Assembly (NCBI RefSeq): GCF_000203795.2
Contig: NW_006281108.1
Location: 811,868-875,867, forward strand
Origin: Batrachochytrium dendrobatidis JAM81
Lineage: Eukaryota > Chytridiomycota > Chytridiomycetes > Rhizophydiales
Direction: 5' to 3'
DNA length: 64,000 nt
Made by a program: the position numbers and the translations under genes. Of this stretch, positions 24,650-36,062 are shown piece by piece. Numbering within the stretch: position 1 is the stretch's first letter; the number at the start of each line of letters is the position of its first letter. A model generated the notes under the pieces. That model was not told where the DNA came from, made no database searches, and saw nothing but the letters and a program-made list of their open reading frames with translations.

Positions 24650-26330
24650 CGTATCAGACAAGAAAATTGGTGTCGTTGGTCTTGTTCTTTATGATATGCG
24701 TCGTAAAGGCAAAGTCGATTGGTTGGGCATGGTTGGCACCACTGGAAGAAAGAATGCCGGATTAAAGTCCCATTTACAACAGCAAATTGCTCATGTATAC
24801 AAAGATATGGATGTCACTACCGAATTCTTCCCGTCCGACTCTGTCGAGTATTCACCGACTGAATGTATGTGGGTTGAATGCATTCAAGCTTATACATCAC
24901 TGTTGGCATAATTGACGTTTGTAATCCTTTATAGACAAGACTGCAATGGATCGTATGCAGCCTGGTGATGCGGTAACCATCTTTACTCCTGATGACACTC
25001 ATTTTGATATTGCTTTGTATGCGATTCGTCGTAAACTGCATGTTGTAAGTGGTTCCATTCAAATGCGGGTAGATCTGTGCACATGTGTCGATTGCTTAAT
25101 ATTATTGCATTTTATAAATCTCATGAACCGATCGTGTTTGACAATCTAGCTCATTGCTAAACCTGCTGTCAAAACAGTCGAGCATCACAAAATTCTTATT
25201 AGCGAAGCCCAAAAATACAATGTTTTGGTTGTCGTTGAATTTCACAAGCGGTTCGATCCTATATATTGTAAGCAGTTTGCGTATCTATATGTTGTCCAAC
25301 TTTATATTAGTATAGCCAGCAATGGCCTCTAACTTGATTTATATTTTTCAAGCTGATGCTCGTGAGCGTATCCGTGGTCTTGGAGATTTTGGCTTCTTCT
25401 CATCTTATATGAGCCAGCCAAAGTTCCAGTTGCATACATTTAAAAGCTGGGCCGGAAAATCATCTGATATCAGCTACTGTTGAGTAACTACTGTAGCAGT
25501 ACTGTATAGTTTACATGATCGAGTGATTGACATATTTTTATACTGTAGATCTCAATGCACATCATATCGATATGCATGTTTGGAGTCTTCAAGGCAAGTT
25601 CACGCTTAAATTCGTTACTCTATATGTTTATTTTTGGCTAGCTCAAGACTTTAATTGTACAATATTGTTGATCGATATAGGTCGTGCTCGACCCATCAGT
25701 GTTACAGCCAGTGCTGCTGGTGGTGTTGCTGTTGATACTCCATACAACTGTGCTCCAGGAACCATGGATACCATTACATTGATGGTAAAATGGGAGAATC
25801 TTGAAAGCGGCAATCCTGGAACTGCTGTATACACATGTATGATTTTGCAAACCTTTTTACAACCCAAAATATTGACGAATAGATATCCAGCATTTCCATA
25901 AATCTTACACCAAGTTTAATGTTTCCAAAATGATGTCATAGCATCGTGGTCTGCACCCAAAGCAGAAGTGCACTCTCAACAGCGCTTCTTTTATATGGGA
26001 CACAAGGGCGAGATAAGAATTGACCAGGCCCACAGGGGATACGAAGTTGCTACCGATGCGACTGGTTATGCTTCTGTCAATCCACTTTTCATGCGATATA
26101 CGCCAGACGCTCGTGGATACTACGGTGGGCAGCAAGGATACGGCCACCAATCTATTGAAGCATGGGCGGATGCTTGTCTAAAAATCAAAAATGGAGATGC
26201 TTCTCCTCAAGATTATACCGGCGTGTTGCCAACCATAGGAGACACGGTCATGGTGACTGCAGTACTCGAGGCTGGATTTAAAAGTTTGCAAAATAACGGC
26301 ATGACTGTGATGATTGATCTTGAAAGCTAA
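24650..26330 (+). pseudogene. 5'-truncated copy of the D-galacturonate reductase-like gene
   Basis: Near-identical to the 3' part of the gene at 54,703-56,603, including all introns from the third exon on. Identity starts abruptly at CGTATCAGACAAG (24,650); upstream sequence is unrelated. The copy therefore lacks the start codon, the first two exons and the beginning of the third, which together encode the [13 protein letters not shown]ossmann nucleotide-binding loop and the next residues. The remaining frame ([17 protein letters not shown] through the C-terminal [12 protein letters not shown] at 26,328-26,330) is undamaged, with a V/A change in RRKGKVDW. Without the GxG loop it should not bind NAD(P)H unless a new 5' exon is used. 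Convergent with AKTIP copy 1. Confidence 0.85.
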
Positions 26331-26472
26331 AACGATTTTGAGGGTTTGCAATAAATGAAGCCCATGAGGCAAGTCAGAATTGCTCCGGCACTCGACTATT
26401 GCTGTGATACGGCTTTTTTAATTGATTGATTTGAATTATGAGGAATGATGTTGCTTTCACTAAACAAGCAGA

Positions 26473-27869
26473 TTATGTGGTCTCGCTCATCTCGGAATGC
26501 ATCTCATCAAAAGCCTTGGACGAAAAGGCACCATCTATTGCCTCTGCAGCCTAAATACATTAATGAAGATTCAAAAGTAAGAAATCATGCATAGTTGGAC
26601 TAAAATCACAACAGGAAAAACGTTACACTATTTGATGTGAGCAGTATATGCAGCACTCGATTATGGACATCTATATCCCAAGGAGAAAATTTGATTTCCG
26701 AGTCGGGATCCTCATAGATATACTTTTTGGATGCATCGACTGATCGTTTCGCCTTGTCCATGAATGCATTACGGTCATTCAGAATTCTAAAATCAATGGT
26801 GCAGAAAGATTGGATAAGAACTGGTAAGCATGCACGCCCATTCAAACAAGTCACGAAACCTATTTTAGAGTCTTACAATTTGCAAGCGTCCATATTGCAC
26901 GGAGCTGCTTGTTTAAGGTTTGAAACGCTGTTTTGTAGTTTTTTCAACGACCACAACACCATATCATCAACATCGACTTTGAGAATCCGTTTCATGTACT
27001 GAATTAAAACAACAACGCCCATAGGTATCGAATTACCAGAAGGAAATACTTCTGTGGAATCTAGCACACCCGTTAGTGGATCAACGAGTGGATGAAAGAG
27101 TAGCGACGTAAATCGCATCACTGGGATAGTGTCGGGATAAGTATCCCCAGCCTCGATAACAAATCGAAAAATCCCACCATTAAATAATCCCTCTAAAAAT
27201 AAGCGTAGTGTACTATATAGATTAGTCTACTGACACCAAACCTTGTGAAATGAGCAGATCTGGTGACAACCCACTCTTACCATTCATAAAAACAACTCCT
27301 TGCCAAAGTGTTGGAGCTTCAGGAACTGGCAGTATATACACACCACTTGGTGCCAATACTCTTAATGTCGTGTATTCTAGCTGCAAACCTATTGTGATGT
27401 GTCAATGGGTTAGATTTACACTGTATAACACAGTACGAATGGTCTAGAGGAACACTCCATTATTGAAACGAGTTTTACATTTTTCAGCAAACTGACGTGT
27501 ATGAGTGGAGTGGATACGACTAGTAGGATGATGACGAGATGACACAACACCCAAATCGGTAAATGACCGAGTAGGCTTTATTGAGAACGACAGTCGTTTA
27601 ATGGATGGCCAAATGGCTGAAGTAGCGGACCTTAATTGACGGTCGTGAGAAGGTCTACGAATAGAATTCATTGGAAGTCGTGGTTCTGAAGGAATCAACG
27701 ACTGCTCTAACAAAGATGAATGAAGTAATACTGAAGCAGAAGATGAATGAAGCGATACTGAAGCAGAAGCTTCGTCTGACAAGTGGCGTTGGGAATCATG
27801 GCTCCGACCATTGAATTGCGAGATGGACGACAGAAATGAGCTCCAATCTTGGCCAGATGAAATGCCCAT
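26473..27869 (-). CDS. AKTIP/FTS-like ubiquitin-conjugating enzyme variant, copy 1
   Basis: E2-fold protein without a catalytic Cys, matching AKTIP (Fused Toes), the subunit that joins Hook and FHIP in the FHF complex linking early endosomes to dynein. A Ser-rich N-terminal tail (27,480-27,869) is followed by LEYTTLRVLAPSGVYILP, then VVFMNGKSGL, then FRFVIEAGDTYPDTIPVMRF and the family hallmark LLFHPLVDPLTG (about 27,060-27,100). Near the C-terminus is FSPWDIDVHNRVLHIL. The start is the ATG at 27,867-27,869; upstream in-frame codons lack an ATG. The last short exon ends at a TAA at 26,473-26,475. Both copies (see 53,134) look intact; copy 1 has two 27-bp SASV-LHSS units, copy 2 has three. Divergent from bL35m across 136 bp. 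Confidence 0.85.
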
Positions 27870-28005
27870 CCAATCGCTCTTATCAACCCCAAAACCTAAA
27901 GCGTACAACTATCAGGTTTGGCGATCCTTCAAGAAATCTTGATTTTTAGAGCACAAACCCTCAACCTGAAAATAGGAAAGACTTGCCCTTAAATACTATT
28001 TGGTC

Positions 28006-28577
28006 ATGGCAATGCTGACAACTGTCGTCCAGCGACTGGCTGCTCCTGCTACTGGCTTGCATCTGACACAGATCTCTACTAAAAGAATACTTCATTCTAG
28101 ATTGTTTACTACTGCGAAATCCTCTTTGTCGCTCTCCTTTGCAGCACCTACATCCATTCGATATACACCTCCTCATGCATCGACTTTAGCAGTTTGCCAT
28201 TCTCTACCATACCGATTTGTCGACAGAAAAAGTGTTCATACTTATATTTGGAAGCAAATTAAAAATAAAGTTGCCTCTAAACGCAAAGGAAAACACTACA
28301 AACTCAAGAACCATACTGGTGCCGTTGCAAGGTACTTTTATTCATACCAATACTCGAATCCTTGTGTAAACCCTATCATTAATTGAAATGTATAAATAGA
28401 TGGCTTATTGCTGGGAATAATCAGTTTAAACGAGCAACGGCAATCCGGATTCGCATGAATAGATCTCGTCGCCAATGCAAGCGAATCAAGTCAAGAAGAC
28501 GAGTTTTGGCAAATGCAACTCATCGCAACCTTTTGAAAAAACTCATTCCTTATTACCGCAAAAAGTATATGAAATGA
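28006..28577 (+). CDS. Mitochondrial large-subunit ribosomal protein bL35m, copy 1
   Basis: Two-exon gene. Exon 1 encodes a basic, Ser-rich mitochondrial presequence, then KRKGKHYKLKNHTGAVAR. After a short intron (from about 28,332 to about 28,400), exon 2 encodes WLIAGNNQFKRATA and a long Arg/Lys-rich tail ending LIPYYRKKYMK at 28,577. The KxKxHTGAxxR...F+R pattern and the final LIPY are the bL35 signature. The ATG at 28,006 is used; the codon before it is not a start. An apparently identical second copy is at 52,426-52,997. Two copies of a single-stoichiometry ribosomal protein would be unusual if both are expressed. Confidence 0.88.
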
Positions 28578-28821
28578 TCTGTTCAAGTTAATTTTTGTAT
28601 TATTTAAAAATGATGGGTGCTTGGATTGATATGAATATGCTGGCTTGGAGGAATACTAGTATGCAAACAAAATATTGATAAAAAGTCACATTCAGTAACA
28701 CTGGTGCTCATATGTGTAGATAGAGTCAAATTACTGCATTGAATTTGATAATGTAAAAATCAGATCAATCGATCTTATTGAATGGTTTGAACCAGTTCCC
28801 ATTCACTCATCAAAAGTGTGT

Positions 28822-28958
28822 TACAAAACGAAATATCTGTAGTCAATGCATTGTCAAAACTTGCATCTGTTCAAGATAGACACATGTCTGACCCGGTTGT
28901 GATCAAACAGGTGGCAGATCAAGTTCGTCATATTTTAAAGTCGTTGCGTTTTAAATGA
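28822..28958 (+). pseudogene. 3' scrap of the CM1 (centrosomin-motif) gene
   Basis: Encodes only the C-terminal NEISVVNALSKLASVQDRH to SLRFK part of the protein at 17,450-21,071, with the same stop codon. There are no upstream exons; the preceding sequence belongs to the 3' flank of bL35m. Not a gene on its own. Confidence 0.85.
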
Positions 28959-29777
28959 ACATATCAAGTTGCTTTCAATCCCGACTTTAATTGTTGTCAA
29001 TGCATACTGATCAATATTCATGTTACATGTATATCCAAACAAGTAGTCTACACATTATACTGCTATGCGACTGCATTCATTCTTGTCAATGTATGATTCA
29101 ACTCGATGTGAATGTCGCGTCCAATCCAACAAGTCTATACAGTCAAGTGGGTTGCAATGCTGCATGTATGCATTAGATGTTGTGACGATCACGACATGCA
29201 ATATATGTCCGATTGGATGATCCATGTTATGACATGTTATGTCATGTTATGTCATGTTTAAAGTGTATTGATCAAACTGTGATCAACGCCTTATGTTATT
29301 TGACAAGTGTATAATCAAACGAGTCTTGATGTTTTACGATCCAAGTAGTCAAATTACCATGTTGCACATACAAGTGATTGAATCGAGTCATGCGCAGATT
29401 CGATCATGAACACGCAGATTCAATCCATTTCTAGTGACACCTTGATATAGTTTGGTATATATGACTACATTGCATTAGTCGACACATCACAGTTGATGCA
29501 ATTACAACGCCAGATACAGTCAAACATCACTCAGTTGCATGATATATACACTATTCAACTACACACAAAACACCATCACTGAACAGCATTGGTGCTAGAA
29601 TACATCCAAAACCATTACAAAGGGTTGATGGTTGTGTAAAACTACAATCATTGTTTGGAAAAAGTCGATTGATTTATACACGTTTGCATGCATGGTTTGA
29701 ATACAAATAAATGGGTGTATAGATTGACGGTAATCATGGATGGTTTCATATTGCAGTATATAGTGTCAGGACTTGTA
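28822..29777 (+). repeat. 0.95-kb dispersed segment, copy b
   Basis: Same orientation as copy a (20,935-21,888) and part of inverted-repeat arm 1. It starts at TACAAAACG, includes the last 45 or so codons of the CM1 gene (fragment to the TGA at 28,956-28,958) and its downstream region. Unlike copy a, it continues for another 165 bp (to 29,942) in common with copy c. Copies a and b are direct repeats bounding the 6.9-kb inserted block. Confidence 0.88.
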
Positions 29778-29942
29778 TGAATTGAGTTACGCATGGTTGT
29801 ACTATGGTAAAATGAAACTGCTGTTGATTTGTGGTGTACTTGATCGAGACGCGATGTGATGGAGTGAATGCAATCGTGTTCATTAGCTCATGTCGACACT
29901 GTCAAGTAATCATATGGTTTACGCCAATATTCAAAGTGGTTG

Positions 29943-30435
29943 ATACGAGATAGTGATGAAGCTGATATCATTTGTATTTTAGTGCTATTACTAATTGAAT
30001 TTACTTTTAGATACTAGAGACAAAATGGAAATCATTACATCGCTTTGCTACCACCACATTCGTATAAAATGAAACACTAGACAGAGTGCCAAAAACCAAG
30101 AAAAAGCATATTTAAAACTATAGTTTGATTGTGCACATCATATGGTGGATATTGTGTTTGGAACAAAAATTGAAAATGTTTATTGAAAAGGCAGTCAATT
30201 TTTAGTAGGAAAGCATAACAAATGTTTAAGCATTGTATACTCCAAAACAAAAAGGCAGCCACTCCAAGATGCAAAGGTGTTCCATTTGACGTGAATACGG
30301 CTGTGAATGAAAAGTAATCAGAATATTGTTAGTAACCATAGCAGAATCAATGCCCATAGCCCAATCAGATGCAACACATCATTAATAGACAAGTCAAGAT
30401 TGGATCTTCAAGTATCATCAACTAAACATTTACTT
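29943..30435. other. Intergenic region downstream of arm 1
   Basis: 493 bp of single-copy AT-rich sequence between the end of arm 1 and the stop codon of the carnitine acetyltransferase gene. No gene or RNA recognised. Confidence 0.4.
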
Positions 30436-32899
30436 TTATAGCTTGGCTTTGGGGATAGGTGCAGTTGCTTCGAATACCGTGCGCATTTCGTGGAGGGCTT
30501 CAATCAGATACGTATGCAGGTGCTCATTGTTTAGATGGAGACTGACGAGGTTGAAATGGAACGCGTTGTTTTTGACTTGGTAGGCAATACCATATCCATC
30601 TGATACAACCTGACCCCAGCCGTATCCGTCGTAGTATTCTGAAGTGATCTGGGAAGTTGAAAGATTCCAATGGCACGACATGGCATAAGCAGGGTCGGTA
30701 AAAAGAGCTGGTTTAGGTTCATCAGCCTTGATCAGAAAACGTAGACCTAGATTTTAATACAAAGTAATTAAAAGTATTAGCACTCAATATCTAAACAGAC
30801 TTGGTTGATGATGTTGAATCGTCAATTAAACTGCTATTAAAAACAACAGATTGGCGTACCAAGGAGATGACGATCGACACCACGGCCTTCAACTGCTGCA
30901 GCCATGTAAGAGGATTGCGAAGCAATAGCCTTGCGTCCCATCTCGCCTTTGACACTTATAGGAACAAGTGGATCTTCCATAGCCTTGACCCATGCAACTG
31001 ATTCAATAGATACGGAACGGCAGGTTTCAGTGCGACCGTAAGCATACTTTTTAGTCTGCGCACTTTCATAAGTGGCTTTGCATACACCATACATTTTGTA
31101 GTAAGCCAGCTGAATAGCCATCTGAGCATATGCATCGGGTGACACTTGGAATTTCTTGACCAGATTTTTGCCGTAACTTTCAAACACAACAACACGGAGA
31201 TCGTGCAAGGCAGTTTGCTTGTCAAACTTTTGTTTGGCGATTTCAATGGTCTGTACAAGTGCAGGAGTCAAGTCGAATTTGAGTTTCTTTGGCTCAGGGA
31301 GTGACAAACTAGGAACATTGTACCCTAAATCAATTGTTCCTTGATCGAGCCTATAATCATGTATGTTCAGAGTTAAACATGGCCAATACATGCCGTCAGA
31401 TCATATAAATTGAGTGGTTGCAACAAAGCGTTTACCCCTTGCAAACGAATTCGCAGCAGCGCGATGTAGGAGTTGCATCCATCATCGAGTGTTCGCCATT
31501 GAACCCAGCTTTTCCATTATCAAAAATGATAAATTGAAGACTTTTGTCAAAGAAACGATTGCAACCATCTCCGTGCCAGCATGCGCGCGAAACCTCTTCT
31601 CTAGTGACTGGCTTGGTGTTGTCAAGACAGATAACAAAAGAGGCGGTCTCTATAGCCTCGAGAGAGTCTTTATTGGTTTGAGAGACTGCAAGGAGATTCT
31701 TGCGTGCGCTGGCCCACACATCTCTATTTTCAGTAGTAAGTGCACCAATGGGAGTATCCTTTGTGGTACCAGCCATGTCATACACCTTTTGAATTTGACT
31801 GATAAAAGATGAGTATTGATCGTGACGACCAATATAAACCAGAATGGTTTGAATTGCACTTACTTTTGTAAATCAATGGTAGAGAGTTGGCTACCATTAG
31901 CATGGGTAGTTTCAATGATAAAGAACTGATTGTTGCGCATCACCGCGATATGGGTGTTGGAAATGGGATCAGAGAGGCGAGTAGTGTCAGTATTCAACTC
32001 TGCGATGCGTGTAGAGTTGAACATGTATCTATTCATCAGTAGTCAAAGTTACATTGCGGTTGTAGACTATAAAGTTTTACCATTCCTGCACGAATGAATT
32101 TTTACCTGTATTGATGGGAGCACAGAGGAGTGTCGCGAGCCATATCTGGTTTCAACTGCTCGCTAATGATTTACAAGTGTAAATCACACATGAATAAAAT
32201 AACCTTCATCAGTCATCACAACATTGCAAGAGTAGAAAAGTTTCCAACACATTCGAATTGACAGACCTGACAAGTTGGCTTCGAAATGCAAGAACACCGG
32301 TGATGATGGAAGCAGCACGAGCAGCAGGATTCTTGCGAAGCTTGTCGTCCTTGAATGCTAGACATGATAATGAGAGAGATTAACCAAGATGAGACCAGTT
32401 TAAGGACTAGGAACAGAATCACATCAACACTTGATGCCTTACCGAAAAAGTAGTTGACATTCAATACAACTGGATCTCTGTAGCTCATATAAGCATAGTC
32501 ATTCCACCAATCAATCAGCCAGCTGGTAGTGCATGCCTGATCTCTAGCAACCAACCTCTCCTGTAGAACATGGCCCACACCGCCTGGCTTTTTAAAGTCA
32601 GCCACGGCAGACTCAGTCTGCTGATATTCCTGGTCGTTTAACAAAGGACGAACAGTTTTCAGATAGCGAGCAGTTGTTTCATCGATGGTAGGAACAGGCA
32701 GTTTGGGTAGAGATGCTTGATGACGATAGAGTGGACGAGAGTCAAGAGACTTGACATGAGCACCAGGGGTGGTGTGACTAGAAGACATGCGTATAGGGAT
32801 CATCTTGGACATGACAGCAGATCTGGCGGTAGAAACAGTTGCGTAATACGAAGCAAGGCGAGGACGACTGGATATAAGAGTCAGTGTCTTGTACAGCAT
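30436..32899 (-). CDS. CAT2: Carnitine O-acetyltransferase (mitochondrial/peroxisomal)
   Basis: Transfers acetyl groups between CoA and carnitine so that acetyl units can leave peroxisomes and enter mitochondria. The N-terminus (MLYKTLTLISSRPRLASYY) is Arg/Ser-rich with few acids, a typical mitochondrial presequence. The choline/carnitine acyltransferase domain follows: LPKLPVPTIDETTARYL, then WWNDYAYMSYRDPVVLNVNY (about 32,440-32,510), then the catalytic His in FNGEHSMMDATPTSR (about 31,460-31,510), the TETCRSVS segment at about 31,020, and YDGYGWGQVVSDGYGIAY near the C-terminus. The protein ends PKAKL; AKL is a peroxisomal PTS1 tripeptide, as in yeast Cat2, which is dual-targeted from one gene. 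ATG at 32,897-32,899; stop at 30,436-30,438. At least six introns. Divergent from permease 1. Confidence 0.92.
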
Positions 32900-33569
32900 C
32901 TGTCGATGATTTCAGATAAAGAACAGTTGACAGATGGAAGGGTTGTTTGGAGATGTTGCTTACGTCAGACTGTTCCCTCGGATATATTCTCAAGTGTCAA
33001 ACCTTTATTCTTATTACTAGTATCAAAACTCTATCCGTTCTTTATAATTAAAACCCATTCCACTCTCAATGGCTCAAACTCGAGTTGTAAATACTCGACT
33101 CTAGGCTCATCATCAATCCTGAATACTCGATAAGCGCGTCGAGATGATGCCAATACACACCTATTGATCACAGCTAGCAACAAAGACGGATAACAAAAGG
33201 AAAATGATAAACTGTAGCAACCATCACGTCAGTGTTGTATTTGGAAAATACTGTTTCAATTGAAGTTGATTCAACACGAATTCATCCGCATCCAGACACA
33301 ACAGTTGACCCGGTATGGAACAGGTCGAGTGTTGTGGCTTGCAATCATGGTTATATCGAGGGAAAAGTCACCATGTAAAGTGAATTGGCTTTTGAGTTGA
33401 TAACAGAAGATGCTTGCTGCGATGAGTTGCAAACATTTCCATCGTTGCTCAGCGCATTTAAACTGCTTTGCACTTTCAAGTCACCTGCCAATTGCTATCA
33501 CCGACAATATTCCTTATCAGCTTCAAAATACTTTTACCATTAGCCACGTATTCTTTCCATCACAACAAC
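32900..33569. promoter_or_regulatory. Divergent promoter region with GATAAG motifs
   Basis: 670 bp between the start codons of CAT2 (-) and amino-acid permease 1 (+). A GATAAG lies at 33,129-33,134 and its complement CTTATC at 33,513-33,518, about 55 bp before the permease ATG. GATA factors control permease genes under nitrogen limitation in other fungi. Six-base motifs are common by chance, so this is only suggestive. Confidence 0.3.
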
Positions 33570-36062
33570 ATGGCCTTGGTAGATGCTTCTCCCGTTCAAT
33601 TAAATAGTACTAATATCGATGCTTCAACCTCAAATAGTCCTACCTATTCCACTTCCTCATTGATATCAAGACATAATTCGGTGGCTAGACATTCTTCTGC
33701 CATTGGCTCATATGGCTCTATACCCCCCGCTGCTCCACAACCTCAAGTTAAACGACGGTTGCAACCTCGTCATCTTCAAATGATTGCCATTGGTGGAACT
33801 ATAGGTACTATTTATATTCTAATGCATGTTTGGATTAATGGTTCGAAATAGAATCAAGTTGAATGGTCGAATTCATTTCAATTTGATTTCATCTTGTTGA
33901 AACGAATGCCTCGAACGACTCGAATGGATGTATTTCAGCCCTTTTTTTTGCAATGTGCTGATTTGAATGTGTGATATTCAGGAACTGGGCTGTTTGTTGG
34001 ATCAGGAGCGACAATTGCTACTGCAGGTCCACTCGGATCGCTCATTGGATTTTTAACAGTTGGAATTATGGTTTATTTTATCACAACGAGTTTGGGTGAG
34101 CTGGCAGCCTATATGCCCGTATCCGGATCGTTCAACACATATGCTGGCAGGTTTGTCGATCCTGCACTCGCGTTTGCACTTGGATGGAATTACTGGCTTC
34201 AATGGGCCATTTCATTACGTAAGCCACATTGAATCGTATTTTGAATTCAACTCATTGCTATTGGTATTACTTGCTACATGGATCATACATTCTACTACTC
34301 GTATCAACTCCCCTGAATGCTTTTACTTTGATGTCGTCATTTCTTGGCCTCTTATCACGCCATCTGATTTGTTATCGTACTGTTGGGCTGTGACTCCATA
34401 CTGGTTCATATGAACAGTATTGCTTGTGCTTTTCAAGTAAAAAGCTCGATTGTTGTAAATGTTAAATTGGGTCTGCAATAGACTGCATCTAAATCCACAT
34501 TCAACATTGTCTTGATTATGAATACTCAATTTTTGTTGAAATGCATATAGCGTCTGAATTGGCTGCAGCCGGTATCATCATGTCGTTTTGGTGTCCAACA
34601 GTCCCGTCATGGGTGTGGTCGGCCATTATTCTTGGACTTTTAGTTTTGATTCATTCTCGTGGTGTAGAAGGGTTTGGTGAATCAGAATACTGGCTATCTA
34701 TCATTAAAGTCGTGGCAATCGTTTGTATGTCACCAATGTCTTGTCCATCTTTGAATGACGTATTGCTAACACTGAATGTAGTGTTTATTATTTCTGGCAC
34801 TATGGTGGATCTTGGATGGATTGGAACAGGTCCTATGATTGGATTTGACAACTGGAAGATTGAAGGTGCTCCACTCAAGAATGGCATTGTTGGGATTTTT
34901 AATGTGTTTGTGGTTGCTTTTTACGGATTTGGCGGTAAGTCGGAGTATTTGATAATCGGCCGAATTTGTAAAGATTCGGAATACTAACATGATTGAACAG
35001 GAACGGAACTTGTTGGTGTGACTGCTGGTGAAGCCATCAACCCCAGTAAAAACGTTCCTAAAGCCATCAAGCAGACATTTTGGCGCATTCTGTAAGGATT
35101 GATGTCTGTTTATAGTAGTAATTGTACATGCAGTTGTTGGTTTACTGACTGTTTGCAATGGATAGTCTGTTTTATGTGATTGCGATTTTTGTTATGGGAC
35201 TTGTAGTGAGAAACGACGATCCATCACTTCTTGATTCTGCAAACAAAGGCGACATTACGATTGCACCGTTTACACTTGTTTTTGAGCGTGCTGGATTGTC
35301 GTCGGCAGCGCATGTAATGAACGGAGTGATTTTTAGTGCAGTATTGAGTGCATCGAGTTCAGCCATGTATGCAGCAACTCGTACGTTGATGTCATTGGCA
35401 CACGATGAAAAAGCACCAGCCATTCTAGGAAAAATCAACTCTAAAGGTGTCCCGACATATAGTTTAATTCTAACCACTTTAATCGGATGTCTGGCGTTTT
35501 TATCGACCATATGGGGAGATGGAGAAGTCTTTACGTGGCTGTTGAATATAACAGGTTCATCAGGAATCATTACATGGTTATCGATTGCAGTCATTCACAT
35601 ACGATTCCGACGAGCATTTCAACTGCAAAAGGAAAGTTTAGATAGATTACCGTATTTAGCACCACTGTATCCATTTGGGCCATGGATTGCGATTGTATTT
35701 GGTGCTGGGATTATCATTGGTCAGGGATATGCTGCTGCATCGATTGAACCTTTTAAATTTCGCAACATCTTTGCTGCATATCGTAAGTTGATATGTCATG
35801 TAGATTCCAAATACTTTTCATGTGCCATATTACTGACTCGACTTTATGCATGAATCAACTAGTCGGTATTCCATTTTTTCTCACAATGCTTATTGGATAC
35901 AAATGGTGGCATAATACGAGTTTAATTGATTTGACCGCTTGTGATTTAAGCGGCGGTGGGGATGATGAAGAGGTTGTTATGGATCAAGGCAACTCACATT
36001 CGGCCGTTGAGGAGTGCACACAATCAAGATCTGACGAGCGATCTTTATTGCTACCTATCTGA
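33570..36062 (+). CDS. Amino-acid permease (AAT family, APC superfamily), tandem copy 1
   Basis: Proton-coupled amino-acid uptake system of the plasma membrane, about 12 membrane segments. [14 protein letters not shown] starts a cytosolic Ser-rich tail. Exon 1 ends with [13 protein letters not shown] and splices (G|GTACTA ... TTCAG|GA) to [16 protein letters not shown], the family's first-helix substrate loop. Later exons encode [32 protein letters not shown], then [20 protein letters not shown] (about 34,920-35,040) and the long C-terminal exon with [18 protein letters not shown]. The tail has LTACDLSGG and ends LLLPI at 36,062. Its specificity (basic or general amino acids) cannot be told. 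Residues from the IGGTIG motif to PFGPWIAI are almost identical at DNA level to copy 2, whereas both termini differ. Confidence 0.88.
33787..35692. repeat. Homogenised tract of tandem permeases, copy 1 side
   Basis: About 1.9 kb almost identical to 37,458-39,364, covering exon and intron sequence. Differences I could see: one T in the poly-T run of intron 1 and about six single-base changes. Identity begins near TTGCCATTGGTGG and stops at CCATGGATTGCGAT. Confidence 0.85.

Larger units (their letters stand above)
24650..29942 (+). repeat. Inverted-repeat arm 1 (5.3 kb)
   Basis: Reverse complement of 51,055-56,383 at very high identity over exons, introns and intergenic sequence. It carries the truncated galacturonate reductase (+), AKTIP (-), mitochondrial bL35m (+) and copy b of the 0.95-kb segment. 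The visible differences are scattered substitutions, one 27-bp repeat unit in AKTIP and the ATGTTATG block. Left border CGTATCAG at 24,650; right border CAAAGTGGTTG at 29,942. Confidence 0.92.

Noticed and set aside
25252..25262. tRNA-like GGTTCGATCC box (also GGTTCGACCC at 42,771)
   Set aside because: Both are inside confident coding sequence and no cloverleaf could be drawn around them; no tRNA gene was found in the window.
20935..29777. A transposon with the 0.95-kb segments as terminal repeats
   Set aside because: No transposase, integrase or reverse transcriptase lies between copies a and b, no target-site duplication was seen, and the interior consists of host gene pieces with known sources nearby.
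33788..33851. Permease exon 1 ending in [13 protein letters not shown] as a real short product
   Set aside because: This is read-through into intron 1; splicing G|GTACTA to TTCAG|GA restores the conserved [12 protein letters not shown] loop in both copies.
35158..35594. Long minus-strand frames opposite the permeases (140 and 130 residues, in both copies)
   Set aside because: They are antisense shadows of a membrane-protein frame, duplicated along with it.
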